Positions 25,783 through 34,086 of a DNA stretch of 64,000 nucleotides are shown here, piece after piece. The notes under the pieces were generated by a model, which was not told the DNA's origin, made no database searches, and worked only from the letters and a program-made list of their open reading frames with translations. The position numbers were made by a program, and so were the translations under genes. Source of the DNA: Ignavibacteria bacterium (GTDB taxonomy: Bacteria > Bacteroidota > Ignavibacteria > Kapaibacteriales > UBA961); assembly GCA_016720145.1 (NCBI GenBank), contig JADJXV010000004.1:328782-392781 (forward strand), in the 5' to 3' direction. How positions within the stretch are numbered: the stretch's first letter is position 1; the number at the start of each line of letters is the position of its first letter.

Positions 25783-27417
25783 ATGAATACATCGGGAACA
25801 CTATTCGTGGTCTCTACTCCAATTGGGAATGACGACGATATTTCACTACGCGCACTTAAAGTGCTGAAAACATGCGATATCGTCGTGTGTGAAGAGGGAA
25901 AAGTAGGAGCAAAACTTCTCAGACAGCACAAAATTTCACAACCGATTGAAGAGCTCAACGAGCATAATGAAGACGCCACAGCTTCTGTCCTATTAGAACA
26001 GCTTCGTGCCGGTAAGAATCTTGCCTTAATATCAGATGCAGGCACACCATTACTCGCCGATCCGGGACTCGCACTCGTCAAACTTGCGATAAAACATGAA
26101 ATTCCGGTCGATGTCGTGCCAGGTGCCTCAAGTATTCTTACTGCGCTTGTCCGTAGCGGAATGCCGACGAATCAGTTCGTGTTTGCAGGATTTGTAAGCC
26201 GTAAGCCCGATGAGCGCGTGACGGAACTTACTTCACTCTCGCAAGAACGCCGAACTATAATTTTACTCGAAACTCCGTACAGACTTCTCCCCCTATTGGA
26301 AGCAGCCGCGCAAGTAATGCCGAAGCGAGCAGCGTATCTTGGATGCAATCTGACTCTGCCGTTTGAAACGCATCATTACGGCACATTTGCTGAGTTATTT
26401 ACCAAATTCTCGGAAGAGAAATTTAAGGGTGAATTTGTGGTATGTTTTGCGGGTAACCCTAATGCTATTCAAGCAGCTGCAGCGCCTGTAGAAAACTTGG
26501 CAAAAGAATTTTTTGAGGGTAATGAGCGTCCGCGTGGGTTCAAATCCGCCGACGATTCCGATCGCAAACCAAAATTTGACCGCACGAAAAAAGACTATCA
26601 AAAGCCACGTTCAGCGCCAAGTGACAATGACGGTGTTGAAAGCAACGACGAAGAGCGTCCTTCCCGTGGGTATGATGATAGAAATTCCGGTGGTGATGAA
26701 CGCCCTGCTCGTCGATTTGATGATCGCAAGCCAAGTGGTGACCGACCTCCATTTAGAAAATTTGACGATCGCAAGCCAAGTGGTGACCGACCTCCATTTA
26801 GAAAATTCGATGATCGCAAGCCGAGTGGCGACCGACCTCCATTTAGAAAATTTGACGATCGTAAGCCAAGCGGTGACAGACCATTCCGTAAATTCGACGA
26901 TCGCAATTCCGGTGGTGGCGATGAGCGTCCGGCCAGAAGATTCGACGACCGTAATTCGGGCGGTGGAGATCGACCATTCAGAAAATTTGACGATAGAAAT
27001 TCAGGTGGTGGCGACAGACCTCCGTTTAGAAAATTTGATGATCGCAATTCAGGTGGTGGCGACAGACCTCCATTTAGAAAATTCGATGACCGTAAGCCGA
27101 GTGGTGATCGTCCGCCATTTAGAAAATTCGATGACCGTAAGCCGAGTGGTGATCGTCCTCCATTTAGAAAATTCGATGATCGTAAGCCGAGTGGGGACAG
27201 ACCATTCCGTAAATTCGATGATCGTGCTTCCGGTGGAGGTGATGAGCGTCGTGAAGGAGGAGAATTCCGTAGCGAAGGCGGCGGCGGATTTGGTGGCGGC
27301 GGCGGCTTCAAAGGCAAACGTCCATTCAAGAAATTCGGCGGCGGAGGCAGTAAATTTGGAGGTCGTGGTGGCGGTGGTAGGAGCAGCGGAGGTGGCGGTC
27401 GTGGTGGTCGCAGTTAG
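25783..27417 (+). CDS. rsmI: RsmI-like rRNA methyltransferase with long FDDRK-repeat tail
   Basis: The ATG at 25783 (MNTSGTLFVVSTPIGN) gives 544 residues. The first about 235 are a tetrapyrrole-methylase-fold enzyme: VVSTPIGNDDDISLRALKVL, SDAGTPLLADPGLALV, VDVVPGASSILTALVRSG, and IILLETPYRL. The family methylates the 2'-O of C1402 in 16S rRNA. Residues about 245-544 are a disordered, highly charged tail of roughly 15-residue units of the kind FDDRKPSGDRPPFRK (about thirteen units) ending in Gly/Arg-rich sequence. Normal RsmI proteins lack such a tail. It resembles RGG-like RNA-binding tails and may promote binding to ribosome or phase separation, by inference. Confidence 0.8.
   Translation: MNTSGTLFVVSTPIGNDDDISLRALKVLKTCDIVVCEEGKVGAKLLRQHKISQPIEELNEHNEDATASVLLEQLRAGKNLALISDAGTPLLADPGLALVKLAIKHEIPVDVVPGASSILTALVRSGMPTNQFVFAGFVSRKPDERVTELTSLSQERRTIILLETPYRLLPLLEAAAQVMPKRAAYLGCNLTLPFETHHYGTFAELFTKFSEEKFKGEFVVCFAGNPNAIQAAAAPVENLAKEFFEGNERPRGFKSADDSDRKPKFDRTKKDYQKPRSAPSDNDGVESNDEERPSRGYDDRNSGGDERPARRFDDRKPSGDRPPFRKFDDRKPSGDRPPFRKFDDRKPSGDRPPFRKFDDRKPSGDRPFRKFDDRNSGGGDERPARRFDDRNSGGGDRPFRKFDDRNSGGGDRPPFRKFDDRNSGGGDRPPFRKFDDRKPSGDRPPFRKFDDRKPSGDRPPFRKFDDRKPSGDRPFRKFDDRASGGGDERREGGEFRSEGGGGFGGGGGFKGKRPFKKFGGGGSKFGGRGGGGRSSGGGGRGGRS
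26710..27230 (+). repeat. In-frame tandem repeat within rsmI, units of 36-48 bp
   Basis: Units encode (R)KFDDRKPSGDRPPF or the variant KFDDRNSGGGDRP. Neighbouring units differ at few third positions, which suggests recent slippage or unequal recombination. Because of the regular unit length, long open frames appear in the other frames too. Confidence 0.9.
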
Positions 27418-27451
27418 AATTTTCTCCAACAAACGCCAAGATATTAATCAT

Positions 27452-27475
27452 AACCTACGGTTTTAACCGTGGGTT
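27452..27475. repeat. Palindrome between convergent genes
   Basis: AACCTACGG and CCGTGGGTT flank TTTTAA. Sister of 11286-11305. It may terminate both convergent genes. Confidence 0.55.
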
Positions 27476-27501
27476 GATGTGCGTAATGTGGGTTTGAAAT
27501 G

Positions 27502-27900
27502 TTAAGCTTTTTTCTTAAAATCTGCATATCGCTCGAGTTCGTGAGCAAGTGTGCGTAGCACGGCAGCAATCACAGCGCCATCATCGATATAGCCGACAAA
27601 AGGGATAAAATCCGGAACGAAATCCGTTGGGAGAATAAAATATGCAAGTCCTGCAAGACCAATTGCTTTGGACTTCCAGGCAAGAGAGAAATCATTCGCA
27701 CGGATCATGTTGGTCAGGAGCTTGATTTGCTTTAGGAGGCGGCGGAGAGAGAGGTGACCGGTAGCTACTTTTGCTGCCAAGGCGCGGGTTTTGTGAGGAA
27801 TATCTTCTAAGATTTTGGCTTCATCATCGGGAGAAATGTTGGCAGATTCTTGCTCGACAAAAATATGGGCGGCTTTCGGATTCAGTTTTCTGTGTTCCAT
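27502..27900 (-). CDS. YkvA family (DUF1232) membrane protein
   Basis: This 132-residue protein has the DUF1232 hallmark AYFILPTDFVPDFIPFVGYIDDG (two hydrophobic stretches around a PD/PF turn, then the conserved acidic pair DD). It ends in a Lys-rich segment (FKKKA). Family members are small membrane-associated proteins of unknown function. It is followed on the minus strand by nothing closer than the palindrome at 27452. Confidence 0.85.
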   Translation of the reverse strand: MEHRKLNPKAAHIFVEQESANISPDDEAKILEDIPHKTRALAAKVATGHLSLRRLLKQIKLLTNMIRANDFSLAWKSKAIGLAGLAYFILPTDFVPDFIPFVGYIDDGAVIAAVLRTLAHELERYADFKKKA

Positions 27901-27935
27901 AAAGCAGCCCTTTTATAAGTGTAGAAGTCGTGGTA

Positions 27936-28229
27936 TTAATTCGTCGATTCGTCCTGATCATTTTTACGCATCATGAGTGCTACGGGTATTATTACGCAAT
28001 AGCCGATGACGAGAACAATCGGAGCGACAGAAACAGCGAGTGTATTATTCCATGCTGTTTGGTATTTTACTGGATCGTCGGTAATTGCAGTAGCCATCAG
28101 GAGAAAGCCAACCGTAATGACACCTAAGCCAGCAGCGAAAAGGAGGTAATTACGCTTTGTGAGAGGATATTGCCACATTGCTGGCTTGTTCGCTGCTGCT
28201 TTTGACTTGGATTGAAGAGTTTTTGCCAT
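27936..28229 (-). CDS. DUF3098-like small membrane protein
   Basis: This 97-residue protein has two transmembrane helices. It has a Lys-rich N-terminus, the PLTKRNYLLFAAGLGVITVGFLLM segment, and VAPIVLVIGYCVIIPVALMM. The layout fits DUF3098 proteins that are common in Bacteroidota. It may pair with the neighbouring YkvA-like gene, 36 bp away on the same strand. Function unknown. Confidence 0.75.
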   Translation of the reverse strand: MAKTLQSKSKAAANKPAMWQYPLTKRNYLLFAAGLGVITVGFLLMATAITDDPVKYQTAWNNTLAVSVAPIVLVIGYCVIIPVALMMRKNDQDESTN

Positions 28230-28382
28230 GGTTTCTGTGTCGGTAAATTGAACAATTTCTTAATTTTTTTAAAAATTCGTGCCGCAAACTTAGCTGTTTT
28301 CTCGGACGTATGAAAATAGAATTTTCCGCGTATCCTAATTACAACTCAATCGGCTCCATTCTTGACAATTTTAACTTATTTT

Positions 28383-29267
28383 ATGAATACTTCTGCTCTC
28401 TTTCAGTCTGATTTTCCGACGCTAACGCTCTTCCGCCGTGGAAAAGTTCGCGATGTCTATGATCTCGGTTCAGCACTTCTCATGGTGGCCTCCGATAGAA
28501 TCTCCGCCTTTGATGTAGTAATGGACACACCCATCGCTGGCAAAGGTGAAATTCTCACCAAACTCTCCATGTTTTGGTTTAATTGCACAAAGCATATCGT
28601 AGCCAATCACATTATTTCCGCCGATGTTTCTGAATATCCTACTGAATGTGCACCTTATACCTCGCAACTTCGCGGACGTTCGATGTACGTAAGCAAGACT
28701 ACACCACTTCCCATTGAATGCGTAGTGCGTGGGTATCTTGCGGGTTCGGGTTGGAAGGAATATCAAGCGAGTCGGACAGTCTGCGGTATCAAATTACCGG
28801 ATGGATTAGTAGAATCCTCAAAGCTGCCGGCACCAATCTTTACGCCCGCAACCAAAGCCGAAACAGGTCATGACGAGAATATCTCCTTCGCAGAAGCCGA
28901 GAAAGTATGCGCGCCGGGACTCGCAGCCAAAGCGCGCGATTTATCGATAGCACTTTATAACTTTGCTGCAAAGTATGCTGCTGAACGGAATATCATCCTC
29001 GCTGACACAAAATTTGAATTCGGAACACTGCCGAATGGCGAATTAATCCTCATAGACGAAGCACTTACGCCGGACTCGTCCCGCTACTGGCTGGCCGAAC
29101 ACTACCAACCCGGGCAAGCACAAATCAACTTCGACAAACAAGTCCTCCGTGATTATCTCGAGACGCTCACTTGGAATAAACAGCCGCCACCGCCACCACT
29201 CCCTGATGATATTGTGATGAAAGTAAAAGCAAAATATCAGGAAGCATTGGATCGCTTAACGGTGTAG
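28383..29267 (+). CDS. purC: Phosphoribosylaminoimidazole-succinocarboxamide synthase
   Basis: The ATG at 28383 gives 294 residues; an upstream TTG at 28362 is unnecessary. PurC couples CAIR and aspartate with ATP in purine biosynthesis. Family motifs are RRGKVRDVYDLGSALLMVASDRISAFDVVM, PIECVVRGYLAGSGWKEYQ, TKAETGHDENISF, DTKFEFG and LIDEALTPDSSRYW. Length is typical of the bacterial/eukaryotic long form (SAICAR synthetase). It is a single gene here. Confidence 0.95.
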   Translation: MNTSALFQSDFPTLTLFRRGKVRDVYDLGSALLMVASDRISAFDVVMDTPIAGKGEILTKLSMFWFNCTKHIVANHIISADVSEYPTECAPYTSQLRGRSMYVSKTTPLPIECVVRGYLAGSGWKEYQASRTVCGIKLPDGLVESSKLPAPIFTPATKAETGHDENISFAEAEKVCAPGLAAKARDLSIALYNFAAKYAAERNIILADTKFEFGTLPNGELILIDEALTPDSSRYWLAEHYQPGQAQINFDKQVLRDYLETLTWNKQPPPPPLPDDIVMKVKAKYQEALDRLTV

Positions 29268-29310
29268 TATGTACTTACAGAGCGCTGACTCGAATCTTGG
29301 AACATATAAA

Positions 29311-29610
29311 TAACGTGAGTTCGGGATAACAACAGTGCCTACTTTCGAGAAGCCTAACGGGCTTCAATTACAATAGCCCCGCATGAAATGCGGGGAACAT
29401 AGACACGTAATCCCAAAACCCCAAAGGGGTTTAATCACGTCCATGCCGTCATTAAACCCCGTTGGGGTTTGTTTGGGAACGCTGCATTTCTCCACCGATT
29501 TCATCGGTGGCTATTGATGTTCATCTCATTCAGGGATGGAAAACGTATGCACTCTTAACGTGCTTATTTTCTTTAGTGGTATGCCGGAAAGTTGTCCCGA
29601 ACTCACGTTA
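29311..29610. mobile_element. Non-coding element with terminal inverted repeats, 300 bp
   Basis: The ends are TAACGTGAGTTCGGGATAAC (29311-29330) and its complement at 29591-29610, 19 of 20 matching. Inside are at least four short hairpins: CCCCGCAT/ATGCGGGG (29377-29395), AACCCCAAAGGGGTT (29416-29432), AACCCCGTTGGGGTT (29454-29470), and CCACCGAT/ATCGGTGG (29492-29510). No gene is inside. It fits a non-autonomous MITE or a REP-like cluster framed by transposon ends. Confidence 0.7.
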
Positions 29611-29660
29611 AAAAATCAGCGAACATCATAAAAAATCAGCGGCATCAGCGTGCCATTGAC
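29611..29660 (+). repeat. Interspersed ATCAGCGGCATCAGCGTGCC repeat
   Basis: The opposite-strand copy of the element found among the Y RNAs; it abuts the right end of the 300-bp element. Confidence 0.8.
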
Positions 29661-29695
29661 AGTACAGAAATCAAAGTAATTGTGGAGTTAAGATT

Positions 29696-30136
29696 ATGCG
29701 GGCAATTCTTCAGCGGGTGAGTAGTGCATCGGTAGAGGTCGCGGGTGAAATAGTCGGACAAATCGGAACAGGGCTGTTGGTCTTATTGGGCGTCACACAT
29801 ATCGACACGGAGTCGAATGCCCGTCAATTAGCCGATAAATTAATTGGACTACGCATATTCAGCGATTCGGACGGCAAAATGAATTTCTCTGTGCAGGACA
29901 CAAAAGGCGCGCTTCTTGTTGTGTCGAATTTTACGCTTTATGCTGATATGAATAAAGGTTTTCGTCCGAATTTTTTAGATGCAGCCAAACCCGAACTTGC
30001 TGAAAAATTATATAATTACTTCGTTGAATATATTCGCCTCCATTCATTGGTGAGGGTTGAAACAGGGATATTCGGCGCTATGATGAACGTGAGCTTAGTC
30101 AATGACGGACCGGTGACGATGGTGCTCGACCGTTGA
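29696..30136 (+). CDS. dtd: D-aminoacyl-tRNA deacylase
   Basis: This 146-residue cytoplasmic enzyme removes D-amino acids (and glycine) from tRNA. It begins MRAILQRVSSASVEV, with the family's conserved GLLVLLGVTHIDTE. The catalytic-pocket motif SNFTLYAD is present (SQFTLYAD in most homologues), and the conserved cross-subunit motif near the end is MMNVSLVNDGPVTMVLD. The length is normal for the DTD1 family. Confidence 0.95.
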   Translation: MRAILQRVSSASVEVAGEIVGQIGTGLLVLLGVTHIDTESNARQLADKLIGLRIFSDSDGKMNFSVQDTKGALLVVSNFTLYADMNKGFRPNFLDAAKPELAEKLYNYFVEYIRLHSLVRVETGIFGAMMNVSLVNDGPVTMVLDR

Positions 30137-30392
30137 ATTTCTTCGATGGTGTGGACGGCAAGGGTGACCGCAGGCTGCCGATGGGAATATGCAGAAGGGT
30201 ACACAAAATTGTAGTAATTAATGGAACAAACTACTGGTAAAAATTGGTAATTACCAGCTCAAAAAAACATATCATTAAAGCTCAAAAAAAACATGATGTT
30301 TTTCCTGCAAAGGCGTTATTTTTGCGAACAAGGACTTACAATTACAAATGAGATTACCCTTTATTTTTTATTTACTTTCAGAGGAAATTGAT

Positions 30393-31424
30393 ATGAAATC
30401 GTGGCGCAACAATGTGATAGCGGCAGTCGTGTTTTCGGCGGTAATAATCGGGTGCAGTGAAAAAAAAGCTGAACCAGTCGTGGTGTCGGGCTTAGAAAAT
30501 TACAAAGATGAATCTCTTTCATTTGGTTTGAAATATCCTTCTAACTGGTCACTCCGCAAGCAAGCAGGAACGCAAGCCGTTGTATTCTCGTCAGATAACG
30601 CAGGCGATAGATTTAATAAATACGATGCTGAAGGTATAGCAGGAGCAAAGATTGCAATTTCTGCAATGAAATCCGATGGCAAATCACTCGAACAAATTGT
30701 AGCAGACAGTAAAGAATTCACCGCAGAATCCTACTCTGCCCCCGAAAAAATCACCCTTGGCGGTACTGCCGGCACCAAACTTTCTTATGGATTTGACCTG
30801 GCCGACGGCCGATATCAGGGTGAAAAACACTTCGCAATGAAGGACAGCATGTATGTAACGGTCGTAGAATTCGGAGCTTTCGGTGGTACGTTTGATACAT
30901 ATCGTAAGACATTTGACGAAGTACTTGCTTCAGTTGAGCTCGCCGTTGCACCTGCACCGAAAGAAGTAAAACAAGATACAATCATTGCTAAATCTGAGCC
31001 CGCTCCACCTTCAGAAACGATGCGCTCTATAACGGGTAACGGATTCGCGATTAGTGTTCCCGATAACTTCGCCGGTGCCCGCACTACCGTCAAAGGTACG
31101 CTTGCGAGTGCAAGCTACATTGGTGATCGCCTCGATTGTACGATCCAAGTTGATGTGTTTGACGCATCAAAACAGCAAAATCTGGACAAAATTGTAGCAG
31201 ACAACAAAGCTCGATACAAAGCATCCAACGCGAATGCAACAACCATTGGCGGTGCAAAAGCATTCTCGATTAATTACTCATTTGTCAAAGATGTGAGCAG
31301 TCGTGTGTATTTCACTATTAAAGGGGATAAGATGTTCCGCATCACACTCAACTGGTACAAGCCATCAGAATCCCTATACTTACCTGTATTTGAAAAGAGC
31401 GTGGCATCGTTTAAATTCCAATAA
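30393..31424 (+). CDS. Lipoprotein with two PsbP-like domains
   Basis: The ATG at 30393 follows GAGGAAATTGAT. The protein has 343 residues and a lipobox (AVIIGC, Cys about 20). Two similar beta domains follow: residues about 35-185 (YKDESLSFGLKYPSNWSLRK ... TVVEFGAFGGTFDTYRKTFDEVLASVEL) and about 215-343 (ITGNGFAISVPDNF ... FRITLNWY). Both resemble the PsbP/DUF1795 kind. It is predicted to be anchored to the inner or outer membrane. Followed by a terminator. Confidence 0.7.
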   Translation: MKSWRNNVIAAVVFSAVIIGCSEKKAEPVVVSGLENYKDESLSFGLKYPSNWSLRKQAGTQAVVFSSDNAGDRFNKYDAEGIAGAKIAISAMKSDGKSLEQIVADSKEFTAESYSAPEKITLGGTAGTKLSYGFDLADGRYQGEKHFAMKDSMYVTVVEFGAFGGTFDTYRKTFDEVLASVELAVAPAPKEVKQDTIIAKSEPAPPSETMRSITGNGFAISVPDNFAGARTTVKGTLASASYIGDRLDCTIQVDVFDASKQQNLDKIVADNKARYKASNANATTIGGAKAFSINYSFVKDVSSRVYFTIKGDKMFRITLNWYKPSESLYLPVFEKSVASFKFQ

Positions 31425-31450
31425 TTGCTTAATAATCTGTATGTAATCCA

Positions 31451-31481
31451 AGGGGCGAGCTCGTAATGTTCGCCCCTTTTT
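31451..31481 (+). terminator. Rho-independent terminator
   Basis: Arms GGGGCGA and TCGCCCC are followed by six T. It lies 27 bp after the lipoprotein stop and immediately before the peptidase start. Confidence 0.85.
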
Positions 31482-31495
31482 TATTTCCCAACATT

Positions 31496-32428
31496 ATGCA
31501 AAAGATCAAACCCAAGTGTCTCCCCAAAAACGCCGTCATCGGTATCATCTCACCCTCATCACCGCAACGTGACCCTACGCGACTTGACCGTGGAATTGCC
31601 TACCTCGAAGGACTCGGCTACCGCGTCGAACTCGGCAAAAACGCGCTTCAATCCTACGGCGGCTATCTCGCCGGAACGGATGATGAACGCCGCGAAGATA
31701 TCGAGGCGATGTTTTTGAATCCCGGAATTGATGCCATCTTCAGCGCGCGCGGCGGCTACGGAACATCCCGATTTTTAAATACATTAGACTACGAACTTAT
31801 CCGAAATAATCCGAAGATATTCGTTGGCTTCTCGGATACGACAGCGCTGCAAGCTGCTATTTTCGTCAAAACCGGGCTCGTCACCTTCTCCGGCGCGATG
31901 CCGTCGGTGGATATGGCGGACGACTTTCGGACGGTGTCGGAGGAATGGTTCTGGGGTATGCTCACCGAACCTGACTTCGCGCTCACGCATACGGTGTCGG
32001 CGGAGCGTTTAGCGCCGGGAGGCGCGAAGGGAACGCTGATATGTGGGAATTTATCGGTGATGACGACCTTGCTTGGCACGCCGTATTGTCCGGATTTTAC
32101 GGGAAATATTCTGCTGCTTGAGGATATCGGCGAGGAGCCGTACAGAGTTGATCGTATGCTCTCGCATCTCGAGAATGCAGACGCATTTACAGGAGCGCAG
32201 GCACTTGCTTTTGGTCAGTTTACGGAGTCTGCGATGAGACCTGCCTCGGTGCCGCAGCGTCCTGTCAGCGAGGTACTTGCCGACTATGCGGAGAGATCGC
32301 ACTTGCCGGTCGTAAGCAATATCCTCTACGGTCATCAGCCCGAGAAGCTGACGTTGCCGTATGGGATTCTGGCGGAGATACCGGAGGAGGGCGCTGAGAT
32401 GAGGTTTGTGGAGAGGGCGGTGGAGTAG
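31496..32428 (+). CDS. LD-carboxypeptidase (S66 family)
   Basis: The ATG at 31496 (MQKIKPKCLPKNAVIGIISPSSP) gives 310 residues. An earlier ATG at 31466 lies inside the terminator hairpin. The family cleaves the D-Ala from tetrapeptide stems or related amide bonds of murein. The catalytic Ser lies in the conserved GFSDTT, with IFSARGGYGTSRFLN before it. The Glu is in LLLEDIGEEPYRVDRML and the His in SNILYGHQ. No signal peptide, so it is cytoplasmic, like LdcA. Confidence 0.88.
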   Translation: MQKIKPKCLPKNAVIGIISPSSPQRDPTRLDRGIAYLEGLGYRVELGKNALQSYGGYLAGTDDERREDIEAMFLNPGIDAIFSARGGYGTSRFLNTLDYELIRNNPKIFVGFSDTTALQAAIFVKTGLVTFSGAMPSVDMADDFRTVSEEWFWGMLTEPDFALTHTVSAERLAPGGAKGTLICGNLSVMTTLLGTPYCPDFTGNILLLEDIGEEPYRVDRMLSHLENADAFTGAQALAFGQFTESAMRPASVPQRPVSEVLADYAERSHLPVVSNILYGHQPEKLTLPYGILAEIPEEGAEMRFVERAVE

Positions 32429-32486
32429 GGGAGAGGGAACAACGATTAATTACCAAATGAAAAGAACACTAATACTTGGAGAAAAT

Positions 32487-32717
32487 ATGAAGGCATATAA
32501 TGTTCTAGTCCTTTGCCAAGATAGGCTCGGAAGCTTCTATGCAGTGTATCATGTATCTGCCCAAAACGAAGAAGAAATAGTACCGATACTCTTCGAACAA
32601 TCAACAGTAGAATCTTTTGAACTCATAGAAATAGACGAGGTAGAAGTGCTGAGTGAGAATACTAATTATCCTGTTGGTATATTTCAACAGTTTGGGAGGT
32701 CATATTTTAAAGAATGA
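32487..32717 (+). CDS. Small hypothetical protein, 76 residues
   Basis: The ATG at 32487 (MKAYNVLVLCQDRLGSFYAV) has GGAG five bases upstream; an in-frame ATG at 32457 is possible. The protein is acidic (IEIDEVEVLSENTN), with no known motif. It starts 59 bp after the peptidase stop and could be co-transcribed with it. Confidence 0.5.
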   Translation: MKAYNVLVLCQDRLGSFYAVYHVSAQNEEEIVPILFEQSTVESFELIEIDEVEVLSENTNYPVGIFQQFGRSYFKE

Positions 32718-33319
32718 AACTTTTCTTTCAAGTCTGCCAGGTTTGTTCAATTTGACATACCCCTCACCAGTGAGAAATCTACTTAGTATTCCCTCCACAA
32801 GTATTTATTGAGTAGGAAATTCCCAACAATTGTAGCTTGATGGGACATGAAAAACTATACCAGAGAACAAAGAAATGTATCTTCAAAAGTATGCTGCTGA
32901 ATAGCACTTGCCAAGCCACCTGCCAAGAACAAAATGCTTTTCTAAGAGGAAAATGAGTCAATCTTCACATCGCAAACCACCTTTGAATAAACATAGATAG
33001 ACCAATTTGTGTAAAATTTGCAATGCCACTGCAAAATTGTACATAACTAAACATTGTTTGTTAATTTTCTTCCTGTTTGATTTGAGAAACACGTATTAAT
33101 TCTGAACCTAGGGCCGCTCGCGTAGAAGCGAGGGGCTCGAAAGAAATGACGTAACAATCAGTTCATAAACATCAAAAGCACCATTCCATACACCCACTGC
33201 AACAACAGCCACTATGTTATCATAAATCAATCGCTCATTATACATTACCATGATTTGTGTTATAATCAAACTAAAATCATTATTTTCGCAATTAGTTCGT
33301 TCAAATCACTGGTTTTGCC
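32718..33319. other. Intergenic, about 600 bp
   Basis: AT-rich, with short direct-repeat-like stretches. I see no gene, RNA or strong terminator. Small open frames have no ribosome site or recognisable family. Confidence 0.4.
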
Positions 33320-33946
33320 ATGATTGACAAATTAATTAAATTTATTAAGTATTATATTATTAGATTGAGGAGCTATTTGATGCATCAGAATACTAAAAAA
33401 CTGCTCAGCGAAAACGGTAAAATGTTCATCCATTCACCCGGCTACGAAGCTACTAAAGAGCGGCTCGAAAGCAGATGGAGCAGCGATACGAAAATCGTTC
33501 ATTTTATGTCGCCGACTGCATTATCCACAGAATTTATCTATGACTTAGCGAAAATATGCTGTGCTTCGATCCTCTCGGACGGCTCTCATCAGGAGGAAGA
33601 GACTATCGTTGCGAAAGAAATTTGTAAAGAATTGAATATTGATTGGGATGAATTTAATGCTATTCTTACGAAAGCGTTAGATCTGGTACAAAACTCTAAG
33701 TATAAAGATGTGTATGAGTATCTTCGGTATTCGGAGTTCGGAAAAAACACCAAAAACGCTATGCTCCTCTTCGAAGCTACCCTCCACATCGTTCTCGCCG
33801 ACGGTATCATGACCGACAAAGAAGCGAAATTCTTAGCCGATGTAGCGGATATTTTATCAATTACAACCGATAAAGTGATATGTAGAATCGCCCAATTCTT
33901 ACGGTTTGAAAATGATGTGCTCGTGGATCTGACAATCAGAGAATGA
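33320..33946 (+). CDS. TerB-like helical protein
   Basis: This 208-residue protein has a basic, hydrophobic start (MIDKLIKFIKYYIIRLRSY) that may be amphipathic. Residues about 75-205 look like the TerB all-helical fold: two similar halves each with an acidic patch (ASILSDGSHQEEETIVAKEIC and HIVLADGIMTDKEAKFLADV). TerB proteins are linked to tellurite resistance and membrane stress, but no ter genes are near. Annotation at fold level. Confidence 0.65.
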   Translation: MIDKLIKFIKYYIIRLRSYLMHQNTKKLLSENGKMFIHSPGYEATKERLESRWSSDTKIVHFMSPTALSTEFIYDLAKICCASILSDGSHQEEETIVAKEICKELNIDWDEFNAILTKALDLVQNSKYKDVYEYLRYSEFGKNTKNAMLLFEATLHIVLADGIMTDKEAKFLADVADILSITTDKVICRIAQFLRFENDVLVDLTIRE

Positions 33947-33982
33947 TTGGATACATGAATATATCGTATTGAAATAATTGAC

Positions 33983-34030
33983 ACATAACACAAGAGGACG
34001 AATCGTGAGATTCGTCCTCTTGTGTTATGT
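33983..34030. terminator. Bidirectional hairpin, perfect 22-bp stem
   Basis: The arms starting ACATAACACAAGAGG and ending CCTCTTGTGTTATGT are perfectly complementary over 22 bp with a GTGA loop. It lies between convergent genes (33946 and 34087) and is well placed to stop both. Confidence 0.8.
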
Positions 34031-34086
34031 AAGTACTTTCATACTCCGTTACCCCACAGAAAATCAATCAAAGAAGATATGCTTTA

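Noticed and set aside
26513..27466. Long open frames overlapping the rsmI tail on both strands
   Set aside because: They come from the regular repeat unit of the tail, which keeps other frames open. They have no ribosome site and no family.
31466..31495. Upstream ATG of the LD-carboxypeptidase
   Set aside because: It lies in the terminator hairpin and T run of the previous gene.
33983..34030. Mobile-element inverted repeat
   Set aside because: A single 22-bp stem with a four-base loop between convergent genes fits a bidirectional terminator better.
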